NCBI GenBank assembly: GCA_003263775.1
Contig: JYJJ01000057.1
Coordinates: 186,001-250,000, forward strand
Direction of reading: 5' to 3'
DNA length: 64,000 nucleotides
Source: Vibrio maritimus
GTDB lineage: Bacteria > Pseudomonadota > Gammaproteobacteria > Enterobacterales > Vibrionaceae
The notes below the pieces were generated by a model, which made no database searches, was not told where the DNA came from, and saw only the letters and a list, made by a program, of their open reading frames with translations. Both the position numbers and the translations under genes were made by a program. Below are positions 31,460 to 40,122 of the stretch, piece by piece (within the stretch, counting starts at the first letter, position 1; each line of letters begins with the position of its first letter).

Positions 31460-32149
31460 ATGTTCTGGATAATCATATTACTCCTAGTCGCGATGTGCGT
31501 CTTCCTGCCCAACTTGTGGGTCAAGCACGTCATGGAAAAGTACAGCCAGCCTGCTGATCGCTACCGTGAGCAAGGAAATGGCGCAGAGTTGGCTCGTCAC
31601 CTGTTAGATAGATTCGGTTTGGATAACGTCAATGTAGAGGAGACGCCTAACGATGATCACTATGATCCGTCCTCAAAGGTCGTCCGTCTATCGCCGAACA
31701 ATTACTCTGGATACTCACTAACGGCTGTGACAGTGGCCGCCCATGAAGTGGGGCATGCCATTCAAGACTCTCGTGGTGAACCCTTGTTTCGAGCTCGACA
31801 AAAGCTTGTAAAGACAGCCATCATCGGCGAGCGTATTGCCGGAATGATGCTCGTAGCTGCTCCTATTGTTTTAATGCTCACTCGCGTGCCGCAAGCGGGT
31901 GCAATAACGATTCTGATCGGTGTTATCTCAATGGCATTGAGTACCTTGGTGCATCTTGTAACTCTACCAGTAGAGCTCGATGCAAGTTATGGCAAAGCTC
32001 TGCCTCTTCTACAAAAAGGCGACTACCTGCATGATGGTGATTTGAAACATGCGGAGAAAATTCTAAAAGCGGCCGCACTGACCTATATCGCCGCTTCTCT
32101 GACGAGTTTGCTCAACTTGGGTCGATGGATTGCTGTTCTTCGTCGCTAA
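31460..32149 (+). CDS. Membrane zinc metallopeptidase, YugP/Zn_peptidase_2 type
   Basis: 229-residue inner-membrane protein. An N-terminal helix (FWIIILLLVAMCVFLPNLWV) is followed by a soluble segment and the zinc motif HEVGH in VAAHEVGHAIQDSRGEP near residue 97. Further helices are near IAGMMLVAAPIVLML and ITILIGVISMALSTLVHLV, and near the C-terminus. The family is widely conserved but its substrates are unknown. The start ATG at 31460 lacks a strong ribosome site (CATACGGAT). Frame is intact. Confidence 0.9.
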   Translation: MFWIIILLLVAMCVFLPNLWVKHVMEKYSQPADRYREQGNGAELARHLLDRFGLDNVNVEETPNDDHYDPSSKVVRLSPNNYSGYSLTAVTVAAHEVGHAIQDSRGEPLFRARQKLVKTAIIGERIAGMMLVAAPIVLMLTRVPQAGAITILIGVISMALSTLVHLVTLPVELDASYGKALPLLQKGDYLHDGDLKHAEKILKAAALTYIAASLTSLLNLGRWIAVLRR

Positions 32150-32255
32150 TGGTATCTGCGAAGTTTTAACAGCATTATTTTCGTGCGTAACGTAGATTTA
32201 GTTCGATGCCCAGGCATAACAGTTACATGCACCTCAAAGCCGACAGCCGCTGTTA

Positions 32256-32683
32256 TCAGATCATTACCTTAAGGGAAAAGACCATCACATCCGTGAACAT
32301 GCCGACTTCAGCACCAAGACTCTTGTAATGGAAGATCACCGCAGGCGCGATAAGAGGCGTCACCCCTCCAAGCTGAACAGCGTTCTCCTCTTTTGTGTAA
32401 CCAGTTAGGCCACCTATTCGAACACCATAGTTTATGTAGTCGTTAAATACCCACTGGGGATACCAACTAACCCCATAAGATCTATTCTCAAAGCTGTTGA
32501 TTAGCGTAAACGCATCAAACTGCTTATATCTGAATCCATTGATGTAGTTGTCTTGATTTCTGCCCGTACTTGTTAAATGATGAGTCCAGCCTGCAAAAGT
32601 CACATCGAAATCGTTAACTTCTTCCTGCGAAGCATGGCGCTGCCAGACAGCAAAATGGCAATCAGTGTTAGTGCGGCTTTCAT
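32256..32683 (-). CDS. Small exported barrel-like protein, one frame break
   Basis: About 143 residues after restoring one C near 32633. The corrected start gives a signal peptide MKAALTLIAILLSGSAHA followed by SQEEVNDFDVTFAGW. The mature part is rich in alternating aromatic and polar residues (THHLTSTG, YGVSWYPQWVFNDY, LIAPAVIFHYKSLGAEVG), as in small outer-membrane beta-barrels. I have seen such proteins in Vibrio labelled as sn-glycerol-3-phosphate transporter, but the sequence gives no support for transport. Function is unknown. Confidence 0.65.
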
Positions 32684-33810
32684 TATGTTTCCTGTTGGGC
32701 ATAGGTAGTGCGCCATATAGGACGCACCTTTGTGATAATTATCGTCTTCTTGCTTTTTGACGTCTTGGGAATCGTTGCTTTCGTATCCCCAAAGGTGAAA
32801 CTAGGACCAGAACCACGAAGCTTATTGTAATTGAGCGTCGCACCATGCATGTCTTTAAAGTTAGACCTCAATACCCGTAGTTACGATTTTTTTTGCGACA
32901 TAAACTCAACTGTATTTGGAGTGACTTATAAACCAGTACAGCGCAAGGTTTTTACTGATCAGCTATGAAGTAATTGGTGTATCGTGGAACGGTAGGTTCG
33001 AACGTACAGATTAGCCTTTTGAGGTGCGACTTACATCTCTTAATGGAATGTGGTCAATGGTTTTGGTGGATCTTATGGGTGGCGCGTATGGGTTTCAATG
33101 ATCAAGGGGTGTGTTTTTGTCCTGATTTTGTAACTTGTGTATAGAGTGTTATCTAATCCATTGAATAAAAAGTTGTTTTTGTATGATTTGCGCTAAACAT
33201 GAAGCCAACAAAAGTAAACCCTCGCAAGTTTCCGAAGCGATTTTGAGGAAAATCGATCTAATTCAGATACTTAAGATCAGGGGGTAGGCTTAGTACAGCA
33301 CTGGTTTTTGATAGAGCTGTAAATCATAGCGGGGAAGCACCCAATAGCAATGCGTGCTACACACCCACGGGCTCAAAGCCCGACCATAGATGCGCTTCGC
33401 ATCTGCCCGTATCGCCCGATACGTAGACAAATCTTACTCAATTGCTGCTCGAGTTTTCCTCGTAGAGAGGTGTGGTTCGAATATAGGAAAAAACTTAGAG
33501 GCAACTTAAATTGGTTCCTCACATATGTAGTTTTTATCTTCTACTCGCCGAGATTACTACTATGCAATTAACGTGATTTGGCGCCAGTTTCTGCACCGCG
33601 CATCGGAGCAGCCAATCTTTAAATGACCTTTGATGATTGCCGGAGGTTTACCAAAGGTCGAATACTCTCGATTGGCGTGCCAAAGGCTGTATAAATATTG
33701 AACGTTATACCAGATCTTTACAGTCTTTTTTGTTGTACCTCGAATTCCTTTCTAGACTGTCGTTTGTAATTAATGGATTTAACTATTAATCAGCAGCGCA
33801 AGGGAAAGCA
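32684..33810. other. Non-coding region of about 1.1 kb
   Basis: No open frame here has convincing coding character; the short ones (for example 32683-32871 minus and 33350-33571 plus) have no recognisable family and no good ribosome site. The stretch holds a tight group of three hairpins at 33368-33423 and AT-rich sequence before the PhoD-like gene. A small RNA or a remnant of lost DNA is possible. Confidence 0.6.
33368..33423. repeat. Three tandem perfect hairpins
   Basis: CGGGCT-CAA-AGCCCG (33368-33382), AGATGCG-CTT-CGCATCT (33388-33404) and CGTATCG-CC-CGATACG (33408-33423) follow one another with gaps of 5 and 3 bases. Each is a perfect stem with a very short loop. The three arms are different, so this is not one repeat unit multiplied. 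Confidence 0.85.
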
Positions 33811-35217
33811 ATGATAGAGATAAATAGCTTAAACATAGGACCAATAGTTGGTCATGTTGATACGAATCATGCACGAGTATTTGGTGGTGCCACTTATGAA
33901 TGCTTAGCCAATGGCGAACCGAGAAGAGCATTTGGTATCGCTAGGATTAAAAAAATTGGTGGTAGCTATCGAAGACCGATCTTTTTTAAGATGTCGCCAA
34001 ATTTTGACATGACTGGTTTGGCTATCTTTCAAGACCTTTCATCTGATGAGAGTTACGATTACCAAATGGGTTGGTTCTACTCAGACAAAGAACTTGATGA
34101 GCTCTCTGCAGATCAGTCGTGGGATTGGAAAGCGTGCGACAGCGGTCGATTCAAAACGGCTACTGAGAATAGTAATGAACAAATCAACTTCGTTTTTGGT
34201 TCGTGCAGGTATCTACTCAAACTCTTTGGTGGAAATTGGTTTGATAGCAGGGGAGACAAGACCTTCCGGTCAATCTTGCGCCAGATGGAAAATGGAACCC
34301 AACTCAATAAGCTTTTGATGGTTGGTGACCAAATATATGCCGACGATCTTAAGTTTATTGGAGCTGACAGTAATAAGGATGAGTTTTGCGAACGCTATCG
34401 AGAAGCATTTTCTCAGCCTCACATTAGTCAACTCATGGCAAACATTCCAACTTACATGACGTTAGATGATCATGAAATCGAAGATAATTGGCCTAAGCAT
34501 GCTACTGAGAAAGATCATTTAACAAAGTATCCTCATGCTATTCGGGCTTATGAGATCTACCAGCTTAGCCATAGCCCGCTACTGCCACACAATAATAAAG
34601 GCAAGTTCATCGCTAGTCCTGATAGATACTTTTATTCTTTTAGCGATGGCTGTTGTGATTTCTTTGTAACTGATACTAGAACGGAACGAGATTACGACGA
34701 AGGCGAGATCATTGGTGAAGAACAGATGGATGAATTGTTAGCTTGGCTCAACGACGGCTCGGGCAAGGTAAAGCTTATTGCATCCGCCGTACCATTTTTT
34801 CCAGATACTAAGAAGGCCAATGACGATAAGTGGAGCGCTTTCAAACAGCAAAGGGATCAGATCATAGAGCATATCCAGTTAAACCATATTGAAAAAGTGG
34901 TATTTCTATCAGGGGATGTTCATTGCTCAATGTCTGCTGAACTAGACATCTCCGTAGAGGGGCAGCCCCCACTAAAGATCCTATCAATCATCTCATCATC
35001 ATTTTTCTGGCCATACCCTCATATGAAGCGCAGACAATTCAAAGTATCGGGTTATGTCGCTTCCGAAGCAAACCCCAATGCTTACGCTATAACAAAGGTA
35101 ACCAAGGGGTTTTCGGGTGACAATTTTACGCGAGTTAAAGTGACACCAAGTAGACTGGTCATAGAAGTTTTCGCTCGAAAAGGTGGATTGGTTTCCTTTG
35201 AAACGTTCGACCTTTAG
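33811..35217 (+). CDS. PhoD-like metallophosphodiesterase without signal peptide
   Basis: 468-residue calcineurin-type phosphoesterase of the PhoD family. Metal-binding motifs visible are FGSCRY, VGDQIYADD, LDDHEIEDNWP and FLSGDVHCS, in the right order. An N-terminal fibronectin-like segment is present (about residues 10-110). Unlike classical PhoD enzymes there is no Tat or Sec signal, so the product should stay in the cytoplasm. It lies 28 bases before a lipoprotein gene and within 800 bases of a recombinase gene. Substrate may be a phosphodiester such as a nucleotide, lipid or polymer; not known. Confidence 0.88.
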   Translation: MIEINSLNIGPIVGHVDTNHARVFGGATYECLANGEPRRAFGIARIKKIGGSYRRPIFFKMSPNFDMTGLAIFQDLSSDESYDYQMGWFYSDKELDELSADQSWDWKACDSGRFKTATENSNEQINFVFGSCRYLLKLFGGNWFDSRGDKTFRSILRQMENGTQLNKLLMVGDQIYADDLKFIGADSNKDEFCERYREAFSQPHISQLMANIPTYMTLDDHEIEDNWPKHATEKDHLTKYPHAIRAYEIYQLSHSPLLPHNNKGKFIASPDRYFYSFSDGCCDFFVTDTRTERDYDEGEIIGEEQMDELLAWLNDGSGKVKLIASAVPFFPDTKKANDDKWSAFKQQRDQIIEHIQLNHIEKVVFLSGDVHCSMSAELDISVEGQPPLKILSIISSSFFWPYPHMKRRQFKVSGYVASEANPNAYAITKVTKGFSGDNFTRVKVTPSRLVIEVFARKGGLVSFETFDL

Positions 35218-35245
35218 CGCCAGCGTTAAGACTCAAGGAGGAGTT

Positions 35246-35796
35246 ATGAAGAAGATTGTCATATTTATTTCGGTATTGATTTTTTCTGGTTGCAGTAGCT
35301 TAGGACCACCAAAACACACAGCAGCAACCGTGGAACAATCATTAGAAGAAATATCAAGTCTATTAAGTGGAATTAATGAGCAGTTGTCAGGTGAAACCGA
35401 GCTGAGCATCGATGAAGCAACAATTACCTTGATAGCTCAAGGAAAGAAATCTGCTGGTGGTGGCTTTGAAGTGGTGAGTTCCGGTAGCGCCGAGAGTAGC
35501 GCATCAAATATGGTAAGACTTGCTTTTACAGTTCGCCCTACCGCAAAGGATCTTGAGCAACAAGAACTAGATCAACATATTGTATATATTGTTTCGCATT
35601 TGGCTGAAGCGTGAAGGTGATAGCCGAAAATCAAGACACTAGCTTGAAATCACTTGTCGTAGAAATGGGAATGAATATTTCGACTGATAAATCAGGTGGC
35701 ATCAAAATCGAGCTCTTTGGTGTCGGGCTAAATGCTGAAGTCACCCAATCTAATTCTTTAGGCAATAGTATCAAGATCAAACTTATACAAAAGTAA
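35246..35796 (+). CDS. Lipoprotein with two Trypco2-like segments, one frame break
   Basis: About 183 residues after restoring one G near 35615, where HLAEA then continues as VKVIAENQDTS. Signal sequence MKKIVIFISVLIFSGCSS has a lipobox (FSGC), so the mature protein is lipid-anchored. The first soluble part (ELSIDEATITLIAQGKKSAGGGF and following beta strands) resembles the trypsin-co-occurring domain 2, and the part after the join (VVEMGMNISTDKSGGIKIEL) is a second such beta unit. Trypco2 domains are known from predicted bacterial conflict systems that carry effectors. The gene follows the PhoD-like gene in the same direction and is probably cotranscribed. The start at 35246 has an AAGGAGGAG site. 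Family call is by eye. Confidence 0.6.
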
Positions 35797-35982
35797 ATCA
35801 TGGTAGAAATTGATTAAACGCTGCGAAAACAGCCCCCTATGGTGTATCAGAACTTGTACCTTTTCGGACTCTGCTGGTTTGGCCGAATGGTACCCTAAAT
35901 CGTGTGCATTAAGTCTGCAAATTTCTAACTGCACATGTACACGCAACAAAAGGGACTTTTCAGACAGTTAAAAGGGGCTCCC

Positions 35983-36528
35983 ATGTTAATAGGTTATGCG
36001 CGCGTCAGCAGTGATGAACAAAATCTTGATGTTCAAATAGAACAACTAACCAAAATTGGTTGCGAGAAGATTTTTCAGGATAAAGCCAGCGGTAAGAGCG
36101 CTGAACGCAATGGACTTAAGCAACTTCTCGAGTTTGCTAGGGAAGGGGATGTCGTTCACGTGACAAAAGTGGATCGGATCGCCAGAAACACCATCGATGC
36201 GCTTGGCGTCGCTGATCAATTGAGCGCGCGTGGCGCAGGGCTTGTATGTCATGACCTTGGCGATTTAGACATCAACAGTGACGTAGGGCGTGTGATTTAT
36301 ACCACCATTGGCGCGTTTGCGGAAATGGAACGTTCTCGGATTCTACAGCGCTGCAATGAAGGGCGGGAAAGAGCGCGAGCGTTAGGTAAGCATCTTGGGC
36401 GTTATCCTAACTTGGAGCTTCATCAGCGTATTAAAGACCTGGCTGCTGGTGGTCGGAGTAAGAATGCTATTAGCCTTGAGTTGGGGTGTAGTCGGTCTAC
36501 GGTTTATAAGGTCTTGCGTGAGGGTTGA
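35983..36528 (+). CDS. Serine recombinase, resolvase/invertase type
   Basis: 181-residue small serine recombinase. The catalytic Ser is in GYARVSSDEQN near residue 9. Conserved segments are CEKIFQDKASG, VDRIARNTIDAL and IYTTIGAFAEMERSRI, and the C-terminal helix-turn-helix is SKNAISLELGCSRSTVYKVLREG. The start at 35983 follows AAAAGGGG and is preferred over 35935. No transposase or clear res site was seen next to it, so it is an orphan recombinase or a remnant of a transposon. Confidence 0.92.
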   Translation: MLIGYARVSSDEQNLDVQIEQLTKIGCEKIFQDKASGKSAERNGLKQLLEFAREGDVVHVTKVDRIARNTIDALGVADQLSARGAGLVCHDLGDLDINSDVGRVIYTTIGAFAEMERSRILQRCNEGRERARALGKHLGRYPNLELHQRIKDLAAGGRSKNAISLELGCSRSTVYKVLREG

Positions 36529-36687
36529 TATAAGTTGGGAGGAGAGGCTGTCATATGCACGAGGAAGCAGCTTACCCAGTTGGCGGACTGCTACTACATA
36601 TGAGGAACTCAAACGCATTTATGCCCCATTCCTTGTTAGCTTCATAGACCCCTCTAGCGAGCCGAATTCAATTTGACTGAGTTTTCC

Positions 36688-37698
36688 TTATGCTGAAGCA
36701 ATTGTTCTCTGTGGCTCTGATTTGTTCTTAATCTGCAGTATTCCAAACATTAATATTGTTAATATTACCCAGATGCAGGCCATATTAAATGCTCTTTCTA
36801 CAAAGGGTTCTATATTAAAACCGGTGGTATGAGTATAAAGAGTAACAGGTACTAGCACTGCCGATAGAAATCCTACTTCGAAGTTAGGAATGTCCTTGTG
36901 TCGTAGCTCTTTGTTAAAAAAGAAGAAATTAACAACACTGGTAAAGATAAACAACACAACACTAAACATAACGACATTGTTTGAATGACCTAACATTAGG
37001 ACGTGGAATAAGACACCAACAAAACAACCAGTGATTTGCACGGGTATAATAGAGGCGATGACGAGCTTTCCTCGTTTGATACTGCTACGTAGGGCAACGT
37101 TAATTACCACGGATAAGCAGAATATCGCGCTAGTTATTTCAAAGGCTAAAAAAGCGATTAACGCACAGGAGATAACCCCTGTGATAAAGATCTTGTGACG
37201 TTCTGATATCGGCTGCTCTTGTGTAATCTGATGTTGATTAGTTTGATCGCTTTTTGTGGGAAATAAATGAAAGATTAACCACCCGATAGGTAGCATAAAT
37301 ATCACTGCTTGAAGTAATTCATACACCGAGTTTTCTACAAACACACCGCTGGTGGTATTGATAAGTGCGAAACAATAAAGAAAGGTTGGGGAAGTATAAG
37401 CTAATATCTTTGAGGGATATTTTAGAAAAGAAAGTAGGCATCCCAAAAGTAGTGCGCTGAATACAACAACAAATAATTGATTTGAGTAGAATACCTCACC
37501 AATTATCGTTCCGAGCACTACCGCTCCTAGGATGCGTGCAATGAAGATGCTTGATACACGTAAACTGAACTTGTGGCCACTAATAATCGCAGGCCCTAGA
37601 ATTACGCACAGCACAGGTTGTTGCATGTTTAAAAGTTCAGCCAAGGTAATCGAGATAGTAAAAAACAGGCTTGCACGAATAACAGCATTTACGTTCAT
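36688..37698 (-). CDS. DUF2955 / FUSC-like inner-membrane protein
   Basis: 336-residue polytopic protein with about ten hydrophobic segments. The N-terminus is MNVNAVIRASLFFTISITLAEL and the short cytoplasmic-type loop KSDQTNQHQITQEQPISER lies near the centre. It belongs to the DUF2955 group, which is related to the aromatic-acid and fusaric-acid efflux (FUSC) proteins. Its start is 9 bases after the HlyD-type gene stop (37708), so the two form one operon: a membrane-fusion protein with an inner-membrane partner. Exported substrate is unknown. Confidence 0.78.
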   Translation of the reverse strand: MNVNAVIRASLFFTISITLAELLNMQQPVLCVILGPAIISGHKFSLRVSSIFIARILGAVVLGTIIGEVFYSNQLFVVVFSALLLGCLLSFLKYPSKILAYTSPTFLYCFALINTTSGVFVENSVYELLQAVIFMLPIGWLIFHLFPTKSDQTNQHQITQEQPISERHKIFITGVISCALIAFLAFEITSAIFCLSVVINVALRSSIKRGKLVIASIIPVQITGCFVGVLFHVLMLGHSNNVVMFSVVLFIFTSVVNFFFFNKELRHKDIPNFEVGFLSAVLVPVTLYTHTTGFNIEPFVERAFNMACIWVILTILMFGILQIKNKSEPQRTIASA

Positions 37699-37707
37699 TT
37701 TATTGCC

Positions 37708-38769
37708 TTAGTAGATGTAGTGAAAGCAAGAGATTATTTTCATCACTAGGGTAGAAAAAGCGCTCCAGAAGCCGTAGCCGTCTGGTTTGATCATTGCGGT
37801 AGCTTTAGAACCGGAGATCAACTGAGTGGGAACACCATCAACTTCGATAACAGAACGCACTTGTTGGCTCTTTCTGATCCAGCGTTCATCTCTATGTACG
37901 TAGGCCTCTTTACCAATGTCACTATCTGCATGTTCACTAAACTGAACCGCTGAATCTTTTGATCTCACTTTGCCTGTAAAAACCTTACCGGGAATGGCAT
38001 CGAACACAATCAGCACTTTGGCATCATCTATTTTACCAAGTGCTTTTTCATTAAAGTTTGCGACAAGGCTCGTGTGATCTTGTGATGTAATCGCAACCTG
38101 TGGCGACTTGTTGTTAATGGTTTCACCTATATTAAGTTGCATGTTGGTTACCCAACCCGAAACAGGTGCGAAAGTGATGGCTTTTTCTATTTTTCTATCG
38201 GCTCTATTAAGTAGTGCTTTGGCAAGCATCAAGCCACCGTTCTCTCCGTCTTGACCAAACTGGATTTTCTTTGCTTCGAGATCAAGTTGGCTTTGCTCGA
38301 GTTCCTCTTTAGCATCCAGGTACGCTAGGTGTGCGTCATCGTATTGCTCCTGACTTATGGTCTTTTTCTGGCGCAGAGTTTTGTATCGCAGATAATGCTG
38401 CTTCTTATTGCTAACAACCTCGTTATGCTGCTTGATTTTCTCTTCGATTTGGCTGATTTCAATTTCAAGATTGCTTAAATGCTGTTGGATGATCACCATA
38501 TTGGCGTAGGCAATGCCTCTGTCTTCCACAAGGTCATGCTTATCAATCTCAAATAATGGTTCGCCAGCCTCTACATAATCACCATTATTAACAAAGATAT
38601 TCCTTACATTGCCTTCAATTTCAGTAGTTATAGAAACGATATGCTTTTGTAAGTACGCATTGGTGGTAAATGGAGCGTAGATGTCGCTGAGCACCATACT
38701 TGCTGCAAATAACAATAAGGAGATTAGGACCAGCTTGCCTATTTTTCGGGTAAGGTGTTGTAAGTTCAT
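37708..38769 (-). CDS. HlyD/EmrA-type membrane-fusion protein
   Basis: 353-residue periplasmic adaptor with one N-terminal membrane helix (LVLISLLLFAASMVL). The biotinyl-lipoyl halves are DYVEAGEPLFEIDKHDL (near residue 65) and PVSGWVTNMQLNIGETI (near residue 200), separated by a coiled-coil hairpin of about 110 residues (QQHLSNLEIEISQIEEKIKQ). The barrel domain follows. It most likely works with the DUF2955 protein in efflux. Upstream it shares two sequence words with other operons of this region. Confidence 0.88.
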   Translation of the reverse strand: MNLQHLTRKIGKLVLISLLLFAASMVLSDIYAPFTTNAYLQKHIVSITTEIEGNVRNIFVNNGDYVEAGEPLFEIDKHDLVEDRGIAYANMVIIQQHLSNLEIEISQIEEKIKQHNEVVSNKKQHYLRYKTLRQKKTISQEQYDDAHLAYLDAKEELEQSQLDLEAKKIQFGQDGENGGLMLAKALLNRADRKIEKAITFAPVSGWVTNMQLNIGETINNKSPQVAITSQDHTSLVANFNEKALGKIDDAKVLIVFDAIPGKVFTGKVRSKDSAVQFSEHADSDIGKEAYVHRDERWIRKSQQVRSVIEVDGVPTQLISGSKATAMIKPDGYGFWSAFSTLVMKIISCFHYIY

Positions 38770-39249
38770 AGGGACTCATTTCAGGGAATAGTTTCAATTT
38801 CAACTGGCCTTGTCCAAGGTAAATACTGAGCGATAAAGTTTGGACACAGCTGCATTTAGCAATAACGTAGAGATGATAGAGTGAGAGAAAAGCACTATCG
38901 ATAGAGCGAGGGTTAATTCCCATTTAAGAACTACTTAATCGTGAATGTAATGAATTGTCCAAATAGCCGGTGTTTAATCGATGAGTGAATTAATGGTCAA
39001 TAGAGGCCTCGATGATAAATACGCTACAGCCTTTGGAAAACCTTGGCCTGAGAAACCACAGCGGCTAGAAATTTTTTCGTAATCCTTCCAGTTTCAGCAA
39101 ATCTAACGTCTTGATAGAGACTATTTTTATATTGATTTCAATATAGATTAACTAAAACTAAATCCACTATTAAATATTCCTCCATCGATCATGTATCGCC
39201 CAATCTTTAAGATTCTCATCAACTTTTTATTACGACGAGAAATTACCCG
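38770..39249. promoter_or_regulatory. Divergent control region, HlyD operon and outer-membrane gene
   Basis: 480 bases without a convincing gene. Notable words are AGAACTACTTAATC (38927-38940), TAGATTAACTAAAACTAAA (39144-39162), AATCCACTATTAA (39161-39173), each shared with other intergenic regions near here, and the palindrome ATATTGATTTCAATAT (39129-39144). A regulator binding site for both directions is likely. Confidence 0.5.
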
Positions 39250-40062
39250 ATGAAATCAAAACACCTTCTTTCCAATCTTGTTATGGCTACGCTAATGTCC
39301 GGCATTGCTTCAAGCGCAGTGGCAGCCGATTCAAGCGATAGCGTGCAAGACATGTCTGATCCTTTGGCTGTTTACACACAAGCGGGAGCGGGGGTGACGA
39401 ATAAAGGCTTAAACGTGAAAATTGGTCGAGCCTATGACACTGGGAATGACGATACGATGGCCATGAACATATTGGAACTTAAGGGCATTGCAGGAAGCTC
39501 ACTAGGTTGGTCTGGTACTTCAGATCGCGATGACTCTATCGACTCAGTTCGTTTTCGTAACTTTACTATTAACACGACGAACGGTCTTGGGCGACAAATC
39601 GATTTGAATTACAACGTCGAGCAGGAAGCGTTGAACAGTTCTTATAGTTTTATTCAAGCGCTACCTAAATGGGGAGGATTACAACTTTATCCATTAGCTG
39701 GTGTTGGTGTTCAGGTCAAAAATGGCAAATTTACGGGTGATATGGTAAAGGAGGCATCGTCGGGTCAAGTGAACCCAGATGAGCAATACGTCGGATATAC
39801 CTTGCCAGGCGTTTATGCCGTAGTCGGTGGTTATAGCAAATATTCAATTACAGATAAGCTGTGGTTTAACTATAACCCAATGTGGGTCACGCCTTTGGCT
39901 GGCTCACAAGCTTGGACGGATGCTGGTTCTGTATTTACCAACGAGGTTATTGTTTCTTACCAGTTCACTCCGCGCTTCAATGTTCGTTACTTTGCCAATT
40001 GGACACACGATCAATCCTATTTCGATGGTGATCAACGCGTCGAATTTAACTATCAGTTTTAG
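39250..40062 (+). CDS. Outer-membrane beta-barrel protein, unknown family
   Basis: 270 residues with signal peptide MKSKHLLSNLVMATLMSGIASSAVAA and a mature part full of alternating hydrophobic strands with Tyr, Trp and Phe (GRQIDLNYNVEQEALN, GYTLPGVYAVVGGYSKY, EVIVSYQFTPRFNVRYFANW), ending FNYQF with the C-terminal Phe typical of outer-membrane proteins. Family not recognised. Start at 39250 (MKSKHLL) has a GAGAAATT site. It may be followed by the BamA-type gene in one operon. Confidence 0.75.
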   Translation: MKSKHLLSNLVMATLMSGIASSAVAADSSDSVQDMSDPLAVYTQAGAGVTNKGLNVKIGRAYDTGNDDTMAMNILELKGIAGSSLGWSGTSDRDDSIDSVRFRNFTINTTNGLGRQIDLNYNVEQEALNSSYSFIQALPKWGGLQLYPLAGVGVQVKNGKFTGDMVKEASSGQVNPDEQYVGYTLPGVYAVVGGYSKYSITDKLWFNYNPMWVTPLAGSQAWTDAGSVFTNEVIVSYQFTPRFNVRYFANWTHDQSYFDGDQRVEFNYQF

Positions 40063-40122
40063 TTAAGCTGTTTCGAAAACGTGCGCTAAGTAGGTTATGA
40101 AGATTGTTCAAGTAGGCCTTCA

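Noticed and set aside
32683-32871. Small minus-strand frame upstream of the exported barrel-like gene
   Set aside because: Basic, low-complexity product, no ribosome site, overlaps the promoter region of the neighbour.
33350-33571. Small plus-strand frame over the three hairpins
   Set aside because: Composition is that of the hairpin DNA, no ribosome site and no family; treated as non-coding.
33121-33810. Integron attC sites, suspected because Vibrio carry superintegrons
   Set aside because: No GTTRRRY core pairs or VCR-like repeats were seen; the hairpins have loops and arms of a different kind.
38621-38923. Minus-strand frame before the HlyD gene
   Set aside because: Overlaps the HlyD start and regulatory region, has no family features and no ribosome site.
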